Shown: one piece after another, positions 40,301 through 52,384 of the stretch
Position numbering within the stretch: the first letter of the stretch is position 1
How the letters are laid out: the number at the start of each line of letters is the position of its first letter
Notes under the pieces: generated by a model
Seen by the model: the letters and a program-made list of their open reading frames with translations, nothing else
Database searches by the model: none
What the model was told of the DNA's origin: nothing
Translations under genes and position numbers: made by a program
Source: Xiphias gladius
Lineage: Eukaryota > Chordata > Actinopteri > Istiophoriformes > Xiphiidae
DNA: 64,000 nucleotides
Assembly (NCBI RefSeq): GCF_016859285.1
Contig: NC_053401.1
Span: 4,516,469-4,580,468, forward strand
Direction of reading: 5' to 3'

Positions 40301-41075
40301 CTCTTCATGTTAAAGACCTCACAGATGGACTCATATTAAACCTTAGAGGCTGAATTAATTTGAAAGGAAACTTTTCTCAGGGGATGTTCTTTGTAAGACG
40401 GGAGTTCGTGCTGAATTACAGTCTGTAGGCGAGGAGGTCATGAGAGGAAGACTGAGACCTTTAAACAGGATAATCATTCATTTTCATTCTCCTATTATGC
40501 CAATTAATATGGTGTAAACTAGCAACTAAGAGGGTAAAATTATGTTAAATTATACTATTTTTCAATTTACAGGAACTTGACGGTATCTAATTTGGAAACC
40601 AATGATGGAGATGTAAATCAAAATATGAATCACAACTCCCACGTTTTTGTTGTTTTTTTTTAATACCGAACTTCCATTCAAATTAGTGAAAGTGAACAAC
40701 AATAAGATTCAGACACATCCTTTAATGTTCTGTTCCTTCGAGAGGCTAATAAGGAAACTGGAGGCTATTATTTAAGTTAAATGTTCTACAATAAACTCTA
40801 AACCTTTAACATACGTGGGTTCATGTGTCAGAAATCCACAGTAGAAACTCTACCGGTCAGAACTAAAATTGCCCAAAAATCTAGGCGACTTCTGCATTAA
40901 TGCACTTGTCCCTGTGCAGCTACGGCACATTGCTGCACCAGTAACAATGACTGTAACAATAAGGATGTTCGACGTGAAAAAACAAAACAAAACAAACAAA
41001 CAAACAATAAAAACCCAAAACACACCAACCTGCATCTGACAACAAGGCCAGAGTGATCACTAACAAAATCAGCAT
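12289..41075 (-). CDS. ntn4: Netrin-4, 10 coding exons
   Basis: Secreted netrin of basement membranes. From family knowledge it binds the laminin gamma-1 N-terminal domain, disturbs laminin networks and affects axon and vessel growth. Coding exons in transcript order: 41030-41075, 38808-39361, 30831-31109, 25208-25334, 23897-24082, 15672-15885, 15226-15320, 14666-14734, 13435-13608, 12289-12428. They total 1884 nt, giving 627 aa; all phases agree and all introns are GT..AG. Residues 1-16 are a hydrophobic signal peptide. A laminin N-terminal domain runs about 30-266 (motif [13 protein letters not shown]). Three laminin-EGF repeats lie near 268-334, 337-396 and 399-455. A C-terminal netrin (NTR/C345C) domain starts near C503 and contains LYPESW and [15 protein letters not shown] and NAS are possible N-glycosylation sites. 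The start is the ATG at 41075, because it opens directly into the signal peptide. The 3'UTR runs below 12289; I saw only weak ATTAAA signals (minus strand, 11762-11767 and 11163-11168). Identification is very secure. Confidence 0.97.
13609..14665 (-). other. ntn4 intron 8 with an interspersed repeat
   Basis: GT..AG intron. Positions 14085-14405 hold a high-copy teleost repeat (phrases CATGGTCCCCGGACAATG and CCATGAAATTTGGTGCAGAC). Related copies lie at 17575-17945 and 21515-21780 in the opposite orientation. Confidence 0.6.
14615..14646. repeat. (TG)n tract, reads (CA)n in ntn4 pre-mRNA just after exon 8
   Basis: 16 units. On the ntn4 strand it is a CA tract starting at +20 from the exon 8 donor (14665). 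Confidence 0.95.
14790..14840. repeat. (TG)n tract in ntn4 intron 7
   Basis: A roughly 50-bp TG tract with one TATG interruption. On the ntn4 strand it is a CA tract about 55 nt upstream of the exon 8 acceptor. Confidence 0.93.
14980..15033. repeat. (AC)n tract in ntn4 intron 7
   Basis: AC units with GC and AT interruptions. It reads UG-rich in ntn4 pre-mRNA and so is complementary to the CA tracts on either side of exon 8. Confidence 0.93.
15128..15208. repeat. (AC)40 tract right after the ntn4 exon 7 donor
   Basis: An uninterrupted 81-bp AC run. In the ntn4 transcript it is (UG)40 beginning at +18 from the exon 7 5' splice site (15225). Confidence 0.97.
16430..17960 (-). repeat. Composite teleost interspersed repeat
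   Basis: Contains the familiar fish-repeat phrases GCTAGCAGCTCTGTGAGGCT, CATGCTGATGTTTAGCAGGT and CACGGTGGTGCTAGAGG, plus a terminal GGGGACCATGAATGTC. It matches, inverted, the repeat at 14085-14405. It has no coding capacity and its class is not assigned. Confidence 0.5.
20404..20448. repeat. (TG)n microsatellite
   Basis: About 22 TG units inside ntn4 intron 5. Confidence 0.95.
20649..20707. repeat. (TG)n microsatellite
   Basis: About 29 TG units inside ntn4 intron 5. Confidence 0.95.
21515..21780 (-). repeat. Teleost interspersed repeat, same family as 14085-14405
   Basis: It has GATGGCGCTAGACGAAAAGT and then GAGTCAGGGGATCACCAAAG, followed by ATGGGGATGCATCCTC. Two tandem partial copies appear to be fused. 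Confidence 0.5.
22317..22385. repeat. (AC)n microsatellite
   Basis: AC run ending in ACAG units, in ntn4 intron 5. Confidence 0.94.
22561..22626. repeat. (AC)33 microsatellite
   Basis: Uninterrupted AC run in ntn4 intron 5. Confidence 0.96.
25175..25198. repeat. (TG)n tract, CA tract after the ntn4 exon 4 donor
   Basis: On the ntn4 strand this short CA run begins at +10 from the exon 4 5' splice site (25207). Confidence 0.9.
25335..30830 (-). other. ntn4 intron 3 (5.5 kb)
   Basis: No nested gene was recognised. It contains TG/AC tracts (25729-25800, 29052-29083), a (CAG)n run at 26513-26531, GA-rich low-complexity sequence (26400-26510), a T run near 29601-29618, and probable interspersed repeats at 28490-28800 and 29925-30680. 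Confidence 0.6.
30330..30680. repeat. Probable teleost interspersed repeat in ntn4 intron 3
   Basis: The phrases GCCGATGAAGACCATGAGAT, TGTGGTTGAGAGCTCCAC and AAGAGCTAGTAA resemble a widely scattered fish repeat. It lies next to another repeat-like block (29925-30260) that starts with paired CACTCCCTCGTTCACTA-type sequence. Confidence 0.4.
35840..36040 (+). repeat. Teleost repeat with ATTATCGATTAAT-type sequence
   Basis: GGCTGCAAGTACTTCATTAT, then CGATTAATGTGGTGATTACT and GATATTCAGTTTACGACAGT, is a common fish interspersed repeat. Other pieces are at 36718-36915, 49215-49300 and 63640-63905. Confidence 0.55.
36599..36619 (+). promoter_or_regulatory. Nuclear-receptor half-site cluster (DR1 plus DR2)
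   Basis: AGGTCA, one base, AGGGCA, two bases, GGGTCA: three direct half-sites in 21 bp. More half-sites lie nearby (AGGTCA at 36450-36455 and GGGTCA at 36584-36589). This fits RXR-partner or HNF4-type binding, by motif only. Confidence 0.3.
36718..36915 (+). repeat. Second copy of the ATTATCGATTAAT-type repeat
   Basis: GCTGCAAGGATTAGTTGATT through AGCGAAAATGCAAAAATGG to GACGTCACCTTGAACTCTGG follows the same order of phrases as the other family members. Confidence 0.55.
37322..37384. repeat. (CA)n microsatellite
   Basis: About 31 uninterrupted units in ntn4 intron 2. Confidence 0.96.
39362..41029 (-). other. ntn4 intron 1 (1.7 kb)
   Basis: Splits the signal-peptide codons from the laminin N-terminal domain at phase 1. 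No repeat of note and no nested gene was seen. Confidence 0.7.
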
Positions 41076-41620
41076 ATCTCCTTGTTGGAGGAATAATCCA
41101 AAATGTGAGAGAAGAGAGGAGAAAACCAGAAAATCCGCTGGAGTCAATCTAGGATTAAGTATGCAAAGATCTCATCCACGATGGCATAGCAAAAAAAAAA
41201 AAAAAAAAAAAAAAGGGGGGAAGAAAAGAAGACAAGTGCGTAGGTTCAAACCCAGTGTGGACTTTCTCTTTCACTCAGCTGCGATCCACTAAGGCGATAC
41301 AACTCAGTCGGGGGGAAAAACAACATGATCCCGGACGGTGTGCGATGTCCCGCTGCGAGGGCAAAAGAGCCGAGGCGGAGAAGAGGTGCACGGGTCTACC
41401 CGGCTCGTCCGCTGCTTCGGGACCTGCGGCGTGTACCATTTCCCCCGCCGTGTGAGCCCGCTGCCCGCTCTGCCCCCGCAGGTCTATTTCTAAGGAGCGC
41501 AGAGGGACGGAGAGGTTGTCTAGTGACAGCGCTGTGCGGCAGCTCCGCCTCTCCTCCCGCATTTTTTTCTCCCCCCCCACCCCTCACCCCGACTTAAAGG
41601 AACATTCCAGTTCGTTCGGG
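41076..41620 (-). promoter_or_regulatory. Probable ntn4 5'UTR and GC-rich promoter region
   Basis: The sequence upstream of the ntn4 ATG becomes GC- and CpG-rich between about 41320 and 41620, in contrast to the AT-rich flanks. This is what a vertebrate CpG-type promoter looks like. A run of about 25 A followed by G on the plus strand (41190-41220) would read as a C/T-rich tract in the 5'UTR. No TATA box or transcription start can be fixed from sequence alone. Confidence 0.45.
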
Positions 41621-41835
41621 GCTGGCATGGACGGAGCTCACAACCTGATCCTCACACCGGGGGGGGCTCCCGACATGGGGGTGCCGGACCTCCAGGGGGG
41701 CCATCCCTGAGGAGTTCAGGGAGCAAGACACTTCCGACAGATACAGAGGATTAAAGGTGTCGAATGAGAGGTTTTACCCCATCCAACGACTGAGACAGGC
41801 CAAAAATGTATTGTCATGAAGCACAGTTTTCAGGA

Positions 41836-42662
41836 GGATTTCCACTTTATGCTACTTTATACTTCTACTCCACTACATTTATATGACCGGTCGGCCCATT
41901 GTTAGTACTAACTTTGATTTTACATACAAAACACCTGATCAACTTGTAAAATTTGATACAATATTACACCTTACAGGTGCTAGATGTAAGTTTTTGCTAA
42001 CGCTACATAGCCAACATTAGCATTAACAGCTTTTTTCTCACCGGTCTTGAAGAAACAAGTTCAGCATCAATTTCCCCTCGCTTTACGCTCTGTTTCCTCA
42101 TCCTCTAATATTGGGCTGAGGGCAGACCGGACGCTACGGTGCACCGCTATCGTAAAAGTGGTATTACGGGACGTGACGGGCCGGGGCTAGCTTGTTAGCA
42201 AGCTAACTGCAGTTGATAAAGGTACAAGCAAAAACACGGGTTAACATTGGCGTTGATTTCCGCCGCTGGAGACAGCTGTTGGCGAGTAAAGGAACGAAGT
42301 TTGATGTTGAACTTGCAACGTTTGTTCTAGACCGTTAATTAAATGCTATCGTTGGCTACGCAGCGATAGCAAAAACTTACATATAGCACCTTTAAAGGCC
42401 CTGCGTACCCACACAGGTGTTTTCAGTTATGTGGCCTGTGAGACCTGCTCAGGTTGGAGTTGTACAACGTTATGCTGAGATTTACATGAGCTCATCGATG
42501 AGATAGATGTCCCGTGACAGAACTGACAAGAGCGTTCCCGAAGCCCCGAAAAGTGAATATTTTTGATCTTGTTTTTATCTTGTGCGAATAGGATTTTCCC
42601 AGAAAGTGGAAATAAGTATCGTTCCATTACTTGAGTAAGTATTCAAGTACTTTCCACCACTG
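41836..42662 (-). mobile_element. hAT-like miniature element interrupted by another element
   Basis: Begins with CACTTTATGCTACTTTATAC and TTCTACTCCACTACATTTAT, and ends with ACTTGAGTAAGTATTCAAGT followed by ACTTTCCACCACTG. These are the terminal regions of the family at 8605-9756. The middle is replaced by the unit at 41971-42392. Confidence 0.6.
41971..42392. mobile_element. Miniature element with terminal inverted repeats of about 30 bp, nested
   Basis: The left end AGGTGCTAGATGTAAGTTTT (then TGCTAACGCT) matches the inverted right end AGGTGCTATATGTAAGTTTT (then TGCTATCGCT). The flanks are TTAC on the left and TTAA on the right. It is 420 bp, non-coding, and sits inside the hAT-like copy, so it is the younger of the two. 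Confidence 0.6.
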
Positions 42663-44640
42663 GTCTTATTAATGCCAGAGGTCCATGACATTATAAAGTT
42701 TGGGACCCCCCGTACAGACCGCTTGGAGTCCGATGAAGAGCTAATATTGGGCGCTCATATCCGCATTTCTGACTAATTGGCTTTGGATGGAGGAATTGCA
42801 CACACATAAAAGTGATGCTGGATGAGCAGCTGCTGACGCACTTTGAATTACGCCGATTGGTTGCTCGGCTGAACCCAGGCGCTGCCTTTGTTGACATTGT
42901 TGGTGTCCATACAAAATCAGTGAAATATGCAAGCCAGTAAATTACAAGCTTTTTAATTCCAGTTCTGCTTTCCACATGACCGTCTGTTCCCAACAATGGC
43001 TGCTCAATAGCCCATAAAAAGAAGGGAGGGACAAGATGAAGGCTTTCATATATGAGAAAGGAACTCAGGAGCAATTGTATGCTGTACAACAAACTGTAAA
43101 CTACCATGCCTTAGAAATGAAAAACTAAAGTTTGTGCTCCAGCCTGCATGAACAATTTCAGACAAGAGCGTGCAGGCCGCAGTGTGCCCCCCTGTGCTCA
43201 GTAATGGTAGACAAAAAAACAGAAACAAAAAACAAAAAAAACAAAAAAACCACAAAAAAAAAACCCAGAAGCATTTCTGGTAGGAAATTGTTGTTGGAAT
43301 ACTGTTCTTTCCGCTCTGGCCCATGTGGGCCAAGCTCCACTGAACACAGCATGGCTTTGGCTTCTCTGTCTGCTGTGTAATCGGACCATGACCTGCTTTC
43401 TGTGCATCTGACCCGTGTCCAATAAGCAGTGAGCCAAATGAAACTATCTCACCTGTTCACTTTGTTCTGTCTGTTCTGATTCACTCACTAGTCCTACTTC
43501 TTTGTGAAGAAGAAAACTATATTTAAACTCTTTTGGACCTCCTGTTTCCACTCCTTATGCTATGCTAAGCTAACTGCCCGCTGGCTGTAGCTTCATATGG
43601 TTTGAGTCTGTGGTCATTGTTCATCTCTTTGTGGTCGTTTTTCATGTCTTTGTGGTTGTTTTCCATGTATTCGTGGCCGTTTTTCGTCTCTTTGTGGCCC
43701 TTTCTTGTCTAATTGTATTTGTTTTGCGTCGTTTTAACGTCTCTGTACTAAGCTAAGCTGACCGCCTGCCAGCTGTAGCTTCACATAGCGTGCAGACACG
43801 AATGGTATCCGTCCTCTTACGTTAGCCTCGGCAAGAAAGTGAATAAGCAAGTTTCCTGAAACGTCGAACTATTCCTTCGAGCCGATATAACATTTACCAT
43901 GTTCGCCATCTTAGCGCAGCGTGTTAGCAGCTGACACTTGCTGCCAGACTTCATGGCGATCCATCCAATGGTTGTTGAGACATTTCAGTCGGGAGCAACG
44001 TGTTGAACCGGCGTTGCCGTCCCTAGAGCGAAGCCACTGGAGCAGCTAAAAACTCTCTACGCCTCAGACTAAAAGCCGCCTGTCAGACAGTGGACTTTTT
44101 GCACACGGTTGGTGAGGTTTATGAGTTCATCCACTCCAGAGGCCTATTCGGCCTTAACTTTTGTCTCTCGGCTACACCAGGCGGCTCCGTCTCAGCTCCT
44201 CAGCTCTCCTCTGCGGACTTCAAAGGGCTCTTTGGCATCAGACTGGAAAGATCCGGCTCGCCTCTCCGACAAAGCCGCTTCCTGCGAATTATAATACCAA
44301 CAACTAAAAGGCTGCAGCTGAAAGTTTCACAAATTCTGAGACATGATCATTTGGACTCACGCAGAGCTACACAGGCTCCCCTCTCAAACAGGACGGGTGG
44401 GCTTAGGCACTTTTGGGGGAGAGGGGGGACTGGAGCACGGTTTTAAAGAAGGGGGGGCACATGTGAAAAAACTTGTGAAAATAAGTTAAGACACAAATTT
44501 AACGCCTTGGTTCTTGCCAGTAATAAACTGTTGCATTATTAATAGTTACGTTAGTTATTCGGTGTAATAAAGGAATGCCAAATAAACAACTCTAAACAAT
44601 CTCATTTGAAATAATATCAATAGATAGCAGCTATTTGTAA
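42663..44640. other. Intergenic between ntn4 and the minisatellite
   Basis: No gene was recognised. Positions 43550-43990 carry a teleost repeat (GCTAAGCTAACTGCCCGCTGG followed by TGTAGCTTCATATGG, and a later GGCAAGAAAGTGAATAAGC). An A-rich run lies at 43210-43262. Confidence 0.5.
43550..43995 (+). repeat. Teleost interspersed repeat containing a short (CTTTGTGG..)n stretch
   Basis: The repeat body, with two GCTAAGCTAA-type blocks, encloses a few units of the same CTTTGTGG(T/C)CGTTTTT motif that forms the large minisatellite at 44760-47115. This suggests the source from which that array expanded. Confidence 0.5.
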
Positions 44641-44759
44641 CTCCAAAGTGCCCACAGCCATGGACAGATTATGAACCAATGGGACCCAGGACACAGACAT
44701 GTAAAAGGCCCCACACCCCTCCTGCACAGGTCCAAGACACCAAGACACTCTCTTTATGG

Positions 44760-47115
44760 CCACTCTTTAAAAATCTTTTTGTGGTTGCTTTTTATCTCTT
44801 TATGGTCGTTTTTGTCTCTTTGTGGTCGTTTTTTGTCTCGTTGTGGCTGTTTTGTGTCTCTTTGTGGTCGTTTTTTTGTCAAATTGTGGCTGTTTTGTGT
44901 CTCGTTGTGGTCGTTTTTTGTCTCGTTGTGGCTGTTTTGTGTCTCTTTGTAGTTGTCTTTGTCTTGTTGTGGCTGTTTTGTGTCTCTTTGTGGTCGTTTT
45001 TTGTCTCGTTGTGGCTGTTTTGTGTCTCTTTGTGGTCATTTTTTGTCTTGTTGCGGTCGTTTGCATCTCTTTTTAGTTGTTTTCCGTCTTTGTGTTCGTT
45101 TTTTTTGTCAAATTGTGGCTGTTTTGTGTCTCGTTGTGGCTGTTTTGTGTCTCTTTGTGGTCGTTTTTTGTCTTGTTGTGGCTGTTTTGTGACTCTTTGT
45201 AGTCGTCTCTGTCTTGTTGTGGCATTTTGTGTCTCTTTGTGGTTGTTTTTTGTCTCGTTGTGGCTGTTTTGTGTCTCTTTGTAGTTGTCTTTGTCTTGTT
45301 GTGGCTGTTTTGTGTCTCGTTGTGGTCGTTTTTTGTCTCGTTGTGGCTGTTTTGTGTCTCTTTGTGGTCATTTTTTGTCTTGTTGCGGTCGTTTGCATCT
45401 CTTTTTAGTTGTTTTCCGTCTTTGTGTTCGTTTTTTTTGTCAAATTGTGGCTGTTTTGTGTCTCGTTGTGGCTGTTTTGTGTCTCTTTGTGGTCGTTTTT
45501 TGTCTTGTTGTGGCTGTTTTGTGACTCTTTGTAGTCGTCTCTGTCTTGTTGTGGCATTTTGTGTCTCTTTGTGGTCGTTTTTTGTCTCGTTGTGGCTGTT
45601 TTGTGTCTCTTTGTAGTTGTCTTTGTCTTGTTGTGGCTGTTTTGTGTCTCTTTGTGGTCATTTTTTGTCTCGTTGTGGCTGTTTTGTGTCTCTTTGTGGT
45701 CATTTTTTTTTGTCTTGTTGCGGCCGTTTGCAGCTCTTTTTAGTTGTTTTCCGTCTTTGTGTTCATTTTTTTTTTTGTCTCGTTGTGGCTGTTTTGTGTC
45801 TCTTTGTGGTCATTTTTTTTTGTCTTGTTGCAGTCATTTGCATCTCTTTTTAGTTGTTTTCCGTCTTTGTGTTCGTTTTTTTTGTCTCGTTGTGGCTGTT
45901 TTGTGTCTCTTTGTGGTCATTTTTTTTTGTCTTGTTGCAGCCGTTTGCATCTCTTTTTAGTTGTTTTCCGTCTTTGTGTTCATTTTTTTTTGTCTCGTTG
46001 TGGCTGTTTTGTGTCTCTTTGTGGTCATTTTTTGTCTTGTTGCAGTCGTTTGCATCTCTTTTTAGTTGTTTTCCATCTTTGTGTTCGTTTTTTTTGTCAA
46101 ATTGTGGCTGTTTTGTGTCTCGTTGTGGCTGTTTTGTGTCTCTTTGTAGTTGTCTTTGTCTTGTTGTGGCTGTTTTGTGTCTCTTTGTGGTCGTTTTTTG
46201 TCTCGTTGTGGCTGTTTTGTGTCTCGTTGTGGCTGTTTTGTGTCTCTTTGTGGTCGTTTTTTGTCTTGTTGTGGCTGTTTTGTGTCTCTTTGTGGTCATT
46301 TTTTGTCTTGTTGCGGTCGTTTGCATCTCTTTTTAATTGTTTTCCGTCTTTGTGTTCGTTTTTTTTGTCTCGTTGTGGCTGTTTTGTGTCTCTTTGTGGT
46401 CATTTTTTTTTGTCTTGTTGCAGCCGTTTGCATCTCTTTTTAGTTGTTTTCCGTCTTTGTGTTCGTTTTTTTTGTCTCGTTGTGGCTGTTTTGTGTCTCT
46501 TTGTGGTCATTTTTTTTTGTCTTGTTGCAGCCGTTTGCATCTCTTTTTAGTTGTTTTCCGTCTTTGTGTTCATTTTTTTTTGTCTCGTTGTGGCTGTTTT
46601 GTGTCTCTTTGTGGTCATTTTTTGTCTTGTTGCAGTCGTTTGCATCTCTTTTTAGTTGTTTTCCATCTTTGTGTTCGTTTTTTTTGTCAAATTGTGGCTG
46701 TTTTGTGTCTCGTTGTGGCTGTTTTGTGTCTCTTTGTAGTTGTCTTTGTCTTGTTGTGGCTGTTTTGTGTCTCTTTGTGGTCGTTTTTTGTCTCGTTGTG
46801 GCTGTTTTGTGTCTCGTTGTGGCTGTTTTGTGTCTCTTTGTGGTCGTTTTTTGTCTTGTTGTGGCTGTTTTGTGTCTCTTTGTGGTCATTTTTTGTCTTG
46901 TTGCGGTCGTTTGCATCTCTTTTTAGTTGTTTTCCGTCTTTGTGTTCGTTTTTTTTGTCTCGTTGTGGCTGTTTTGTGTCTCTTTGTGGTCATTTTTTTT
47001 TGTCTTGTTGCAGCCGTTTGCATCTCTTTTTAGTTGTTTTCCGTCTTTGTGTTCATTTTTTTTTTTGTCTCGTTGTGGCTGTTTTGTGTCTCTTTGTGGT
47101 CGTTTGGCGTCTCTT
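44760..47115. repeat. 2.35-kb minisatellite with higher-order structure
   Basis: A tandem array of roughly 21-22-bp units such as TTGTGGCTGTTTTGTGTCTC and CTTTGTGGTCGTTTTTTGTC. Longer blocks are repeated: 44953-45192 matches 45285-45524 (332-bp period), and 45850-46336 matches 46440-46926 (590-bp period, apparently identical translations). Cys/Val/Leu-rich reading frames run through several frames on both strands because the units lack stops; they are not genes. Confidence 0.95.
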
Positions 47116-48267
47116 TGTTGTCACTGCCATCCCCGGGTGCACCTCTGGCCCGCCACACACATTATCATAATGCCATAACTGACAGGGTGACTGACTGGCA
47201 GAGTGGTTAATTACACGGAGAGCAACTCGAAAGGAGAGGGAAGAAAAATAGGCTAAATGATGCAAGGACACAAGTATTTCAAACATGCAAAGAAAGCTCT
47301 AGCGCGTTTTCAGAGGAATTCGTTTTCAGAACCCAGCCCTGTACTGTAGGAAGTCCGATGTTAGTTTTATTCAAAGTATCAGGTTTGAACTTGTCCGATG
47401 CCTTAGTAACGGCTGAATGCTTCAACGCAGAAAAATGAGTGAAATCTTCAGACTGTTTGTGCCTGGAGAGAAGTAGCTGCCCAGACAGAGAGCCGGCACA
47501 ACCCAGATATGACAGTCATTTCACTTTTTGCTCCGAAACGGGTCAGAGTTTTCAATCATTAGAACAATTATTTGGCAAAGTTCACGCTAAAGTGAGAAAT
47601 TCAATAAACCGGAATGCTACAAAGTTGAACGACAGTTCAACTCGTGGCAGACAGGGATGCTGACAGTGATTCTGAACGGACTTCATGTGATTTATGATTT
47701 TTTTTTGTTTTTTTGTACTTAACATGTTTTTCTGTGCTCCACCTATCTGCAGCTGATCATATCAAGAAATGACAAGTGAGAGCACCAGAAGAGCACACCT
47801 ACACTCGTGGCTTTGCCGGTAATAAAATACGGAAAATAAGCGAAACTCCTGCATCTCGTGGATAAAAGATAAACGGTGGAGATTTATCTGCAATGAAGCA
47901 AGCGGAGAACACAAACTCTCCTGTAAAGTTCAACTGAATGCCCTGTAGTGCATTCTTTTCACCGTGGGGCAAATACTGACTTGACGTTTCACAATACACT
48001 TTTATCCTGAATGAAGTAAAAACCAGATGAACAACAAATGCGAGTGGGAGCTGCCCAGTACCCACTCATACACTTACAGTTTTACTCAGGTCCTATTCTA
48101 TACACTACATACTTATATATACTCTATATACTATATACTTGCACTTGTTATACTATGGTTTTAAACTTTAGTACGACAGAAAATAAAATAAAAAAAATTC
48201 TCCCCCATTTAAAAATCCAGGATTTGTGCACATGCAAATATTTGTAATTTCAAAAGTTGTTTAGCTG
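47116..48267. other. Intergenic, nothing recognised
   Basis: Mostly unique AT-rich sequence with a short T run at 47699-47706. No exon, RNA gene or clear mobile element was seen. Confidence 0.6.
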
Positions 48268-49072
48268 CTGGTGGAAGAAGTACTCAGACTTTACTCACGT
48301 ACGTGTAGAATTACTCCATTACATAGTAAAAGTCCTGCATCACAAATCCCAGTAAAGTAAAAGTACAAAAGTATTGTAAACAAAATGTACTTAAAGTATC
48401 AAAAGTAAGAGTAGCCATATTGCAGAGAGACATCCTCTGCGACAGATAGATGATCAAAAATTACATTATTGGACTGTTAATATTAATAAATCGATGTGTA
48501 AGTAGCGTTTTACTGGTGTAGCTGCTCAAGGCGGAGCTAGTTTTATCTACTTTATACAGTTAAGTAGTTTAGGTCAGTGGTTCCCAACCTAGGGGTTGGG
48601 CCCCTCATAAGGATCACAAGATAAATTTGAGGGGTCATGAGATGATTAATGGGAATGGAAAGAAGAAAACATTAAATCCTGCTCCACAAATTTGTTTTCA
48701 ATTTCAGACTTTTCCTTTATCTTTCCTTTTTTTTTTTTTTTTTTAAATATTGGATAATTTTACCTCTTTGGGCCTCAAACAAATACTAGAATAATACCAT
48801 CTGAGAAGTTTATGAAGGAAATGTCTCTTTACTGGAACTGCTAACAACTAGTAGACTTCTGAAACTGGTGACAAGTGGCTCCAGGTAGATTCTGCTGTTT
48901 TATAGGGGGTTTTGTATTAAATTTTAAAAGCATATCATAAATTATTTTAATGTAAATTCATAATCTGAGAAGTAGCTGGTAACTACAGCTGTTACATAAA
49001 TGTAGTCGAGTAGAATACTCGAGTAAAGTACAAGTAAGTCAAAAATGTACTTGAGTTGTTACTGGTACCAGC
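48268..49072 (+). mobile_element. hAT-like non-autonomous element
   Basis: Starts CTGGTGGAAGAAGTACTCAG, contains CAAAATGTACTTAAAGTATC and ATTGGACTGTTAATATTAAT, and ends in degenerate GTACTTGAGTTGTTACTGGT. Its interior (CAGTGGTTCCCAACC to GAACTGCTAACAACTAGTAG) parallels that of the copy at 8605-9756, so both descend from the same composite subtype. Confidence 0.65.
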
Positions 49073-49439
49073 TTCTCAAATGGGAGTGTTTGTTTAATTT
49101 GATCTGTTTTCTACGATAGTAAACTCAACATCTTGATGTTTGTGACTGCTGTTGAGACAAAAAGGCAATTTAAATATGTTGAATTGGGTTTTGAGGGATA
49201 ATGAGGGCATGTTTCACTATTTCTGACATTTTATACACTGAACAATCAATCAGTTCTTAAAGAAAATAACTGTCAGATGCGTTGATAATGAAAATAAATG
49301 TTTAAACTGCTTTGCAGTGTATGTATGATGGATTGATACTACCTTGCTGTACGTTTATCATTTGACACAGACAAAAAAAAAATTAAACATCCAAATAAAG
49401 TGACAATAAGCAAAAGATATTTTCAAATGTAGGGGAACC

Positions 49440-49630
49440 TGGAATGACTGACCGCTGTGACCGCTAGGTGGCAGTGTGTAAAAACACGAAGACTCCTCAG
49501 AGGTCAGGGTGTTGTACTTCCTGCTCGGCGGCAAAGCGTGTTCTGGTTCGTGAACCGCTAACGTTATCGTTACGAAAAGAAATCAAACGTCAAAATTAGA
49601 ACTTACGATACGTGTTTAAATTAAACCAAC
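49440..49630 (+). promoter_or_regulatory. snrpf proximal promoter and 5'UTR
   Basis: This is the 190-bp stretch before the snrpf ATG. It holds an ETS-type core (ACTTCCTG, near 49517) and several CpG dinucleotides, and has no obvious TATA box, as expected for a housekeeping gene. A CTCF-like motif lies at its upstream end. The transcription start was not determined. Confidence 0.45.
49461..49477 (+). promoter_or_regulatory. CTCF-like binding motif
   Basis: The sequence CCGCTAGGTGGCAGTGT closely matches the vertebrate CTCF core (CC.C.AG.GGGCGC-type). It sits between the divergently transcribed ntn4 and snrpf, about 155 bp upstream of the snrpf ATG. It is a motif match by eye only. Confidence 0.45.
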
Positions 49631-52192
<2,562 letters not shown>

Positions 52193-52378
52193 TGTTGGCG
52201 TCTGAGTGCGATTTTTGTACCTCGTAGTTGAGTCAATGCGTGTTTGTGTTTTCACCATGTGAAACAAATGAACGTTTGGGGGTTTGTTATTTTTCAAGCA
52301 GTTTTGAAAATGACTTTTTTCTTTTCTTTTTACTGTATGTGAGACCAATTTTATGTTGTGACATTGTGATACAGACAC

Positions 52379-52384
52379 AATAAA
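52379..52384 (+). terminator. snrpf polyadenylation signal AATAAA
   Basis: Canonical AATAAA about 190 nt downstream of the snrpf stop codon, followed by a T/GT-rich stretch. It fits a short 3'UTR. Confidence 0.8.

Noticed and set aside
41073-41147. Possible longer ntn4 N-terminus extending 24 codons upstream in frame
   Set aside because: The upstream codon is TTG, not ATG, and the peptide from the ATG at 41075 already forms a good signal sequence.
44671-47178. Many overlapping Cys/Val/Leu/Phe-rich reading frames up to 277 codons, on both strands
   Set aside because: They lie in a tandem minisatellite whose units lack stop codons in several frames. The same repeat pattern shows in all frames, with no start context, splice sites or homology.
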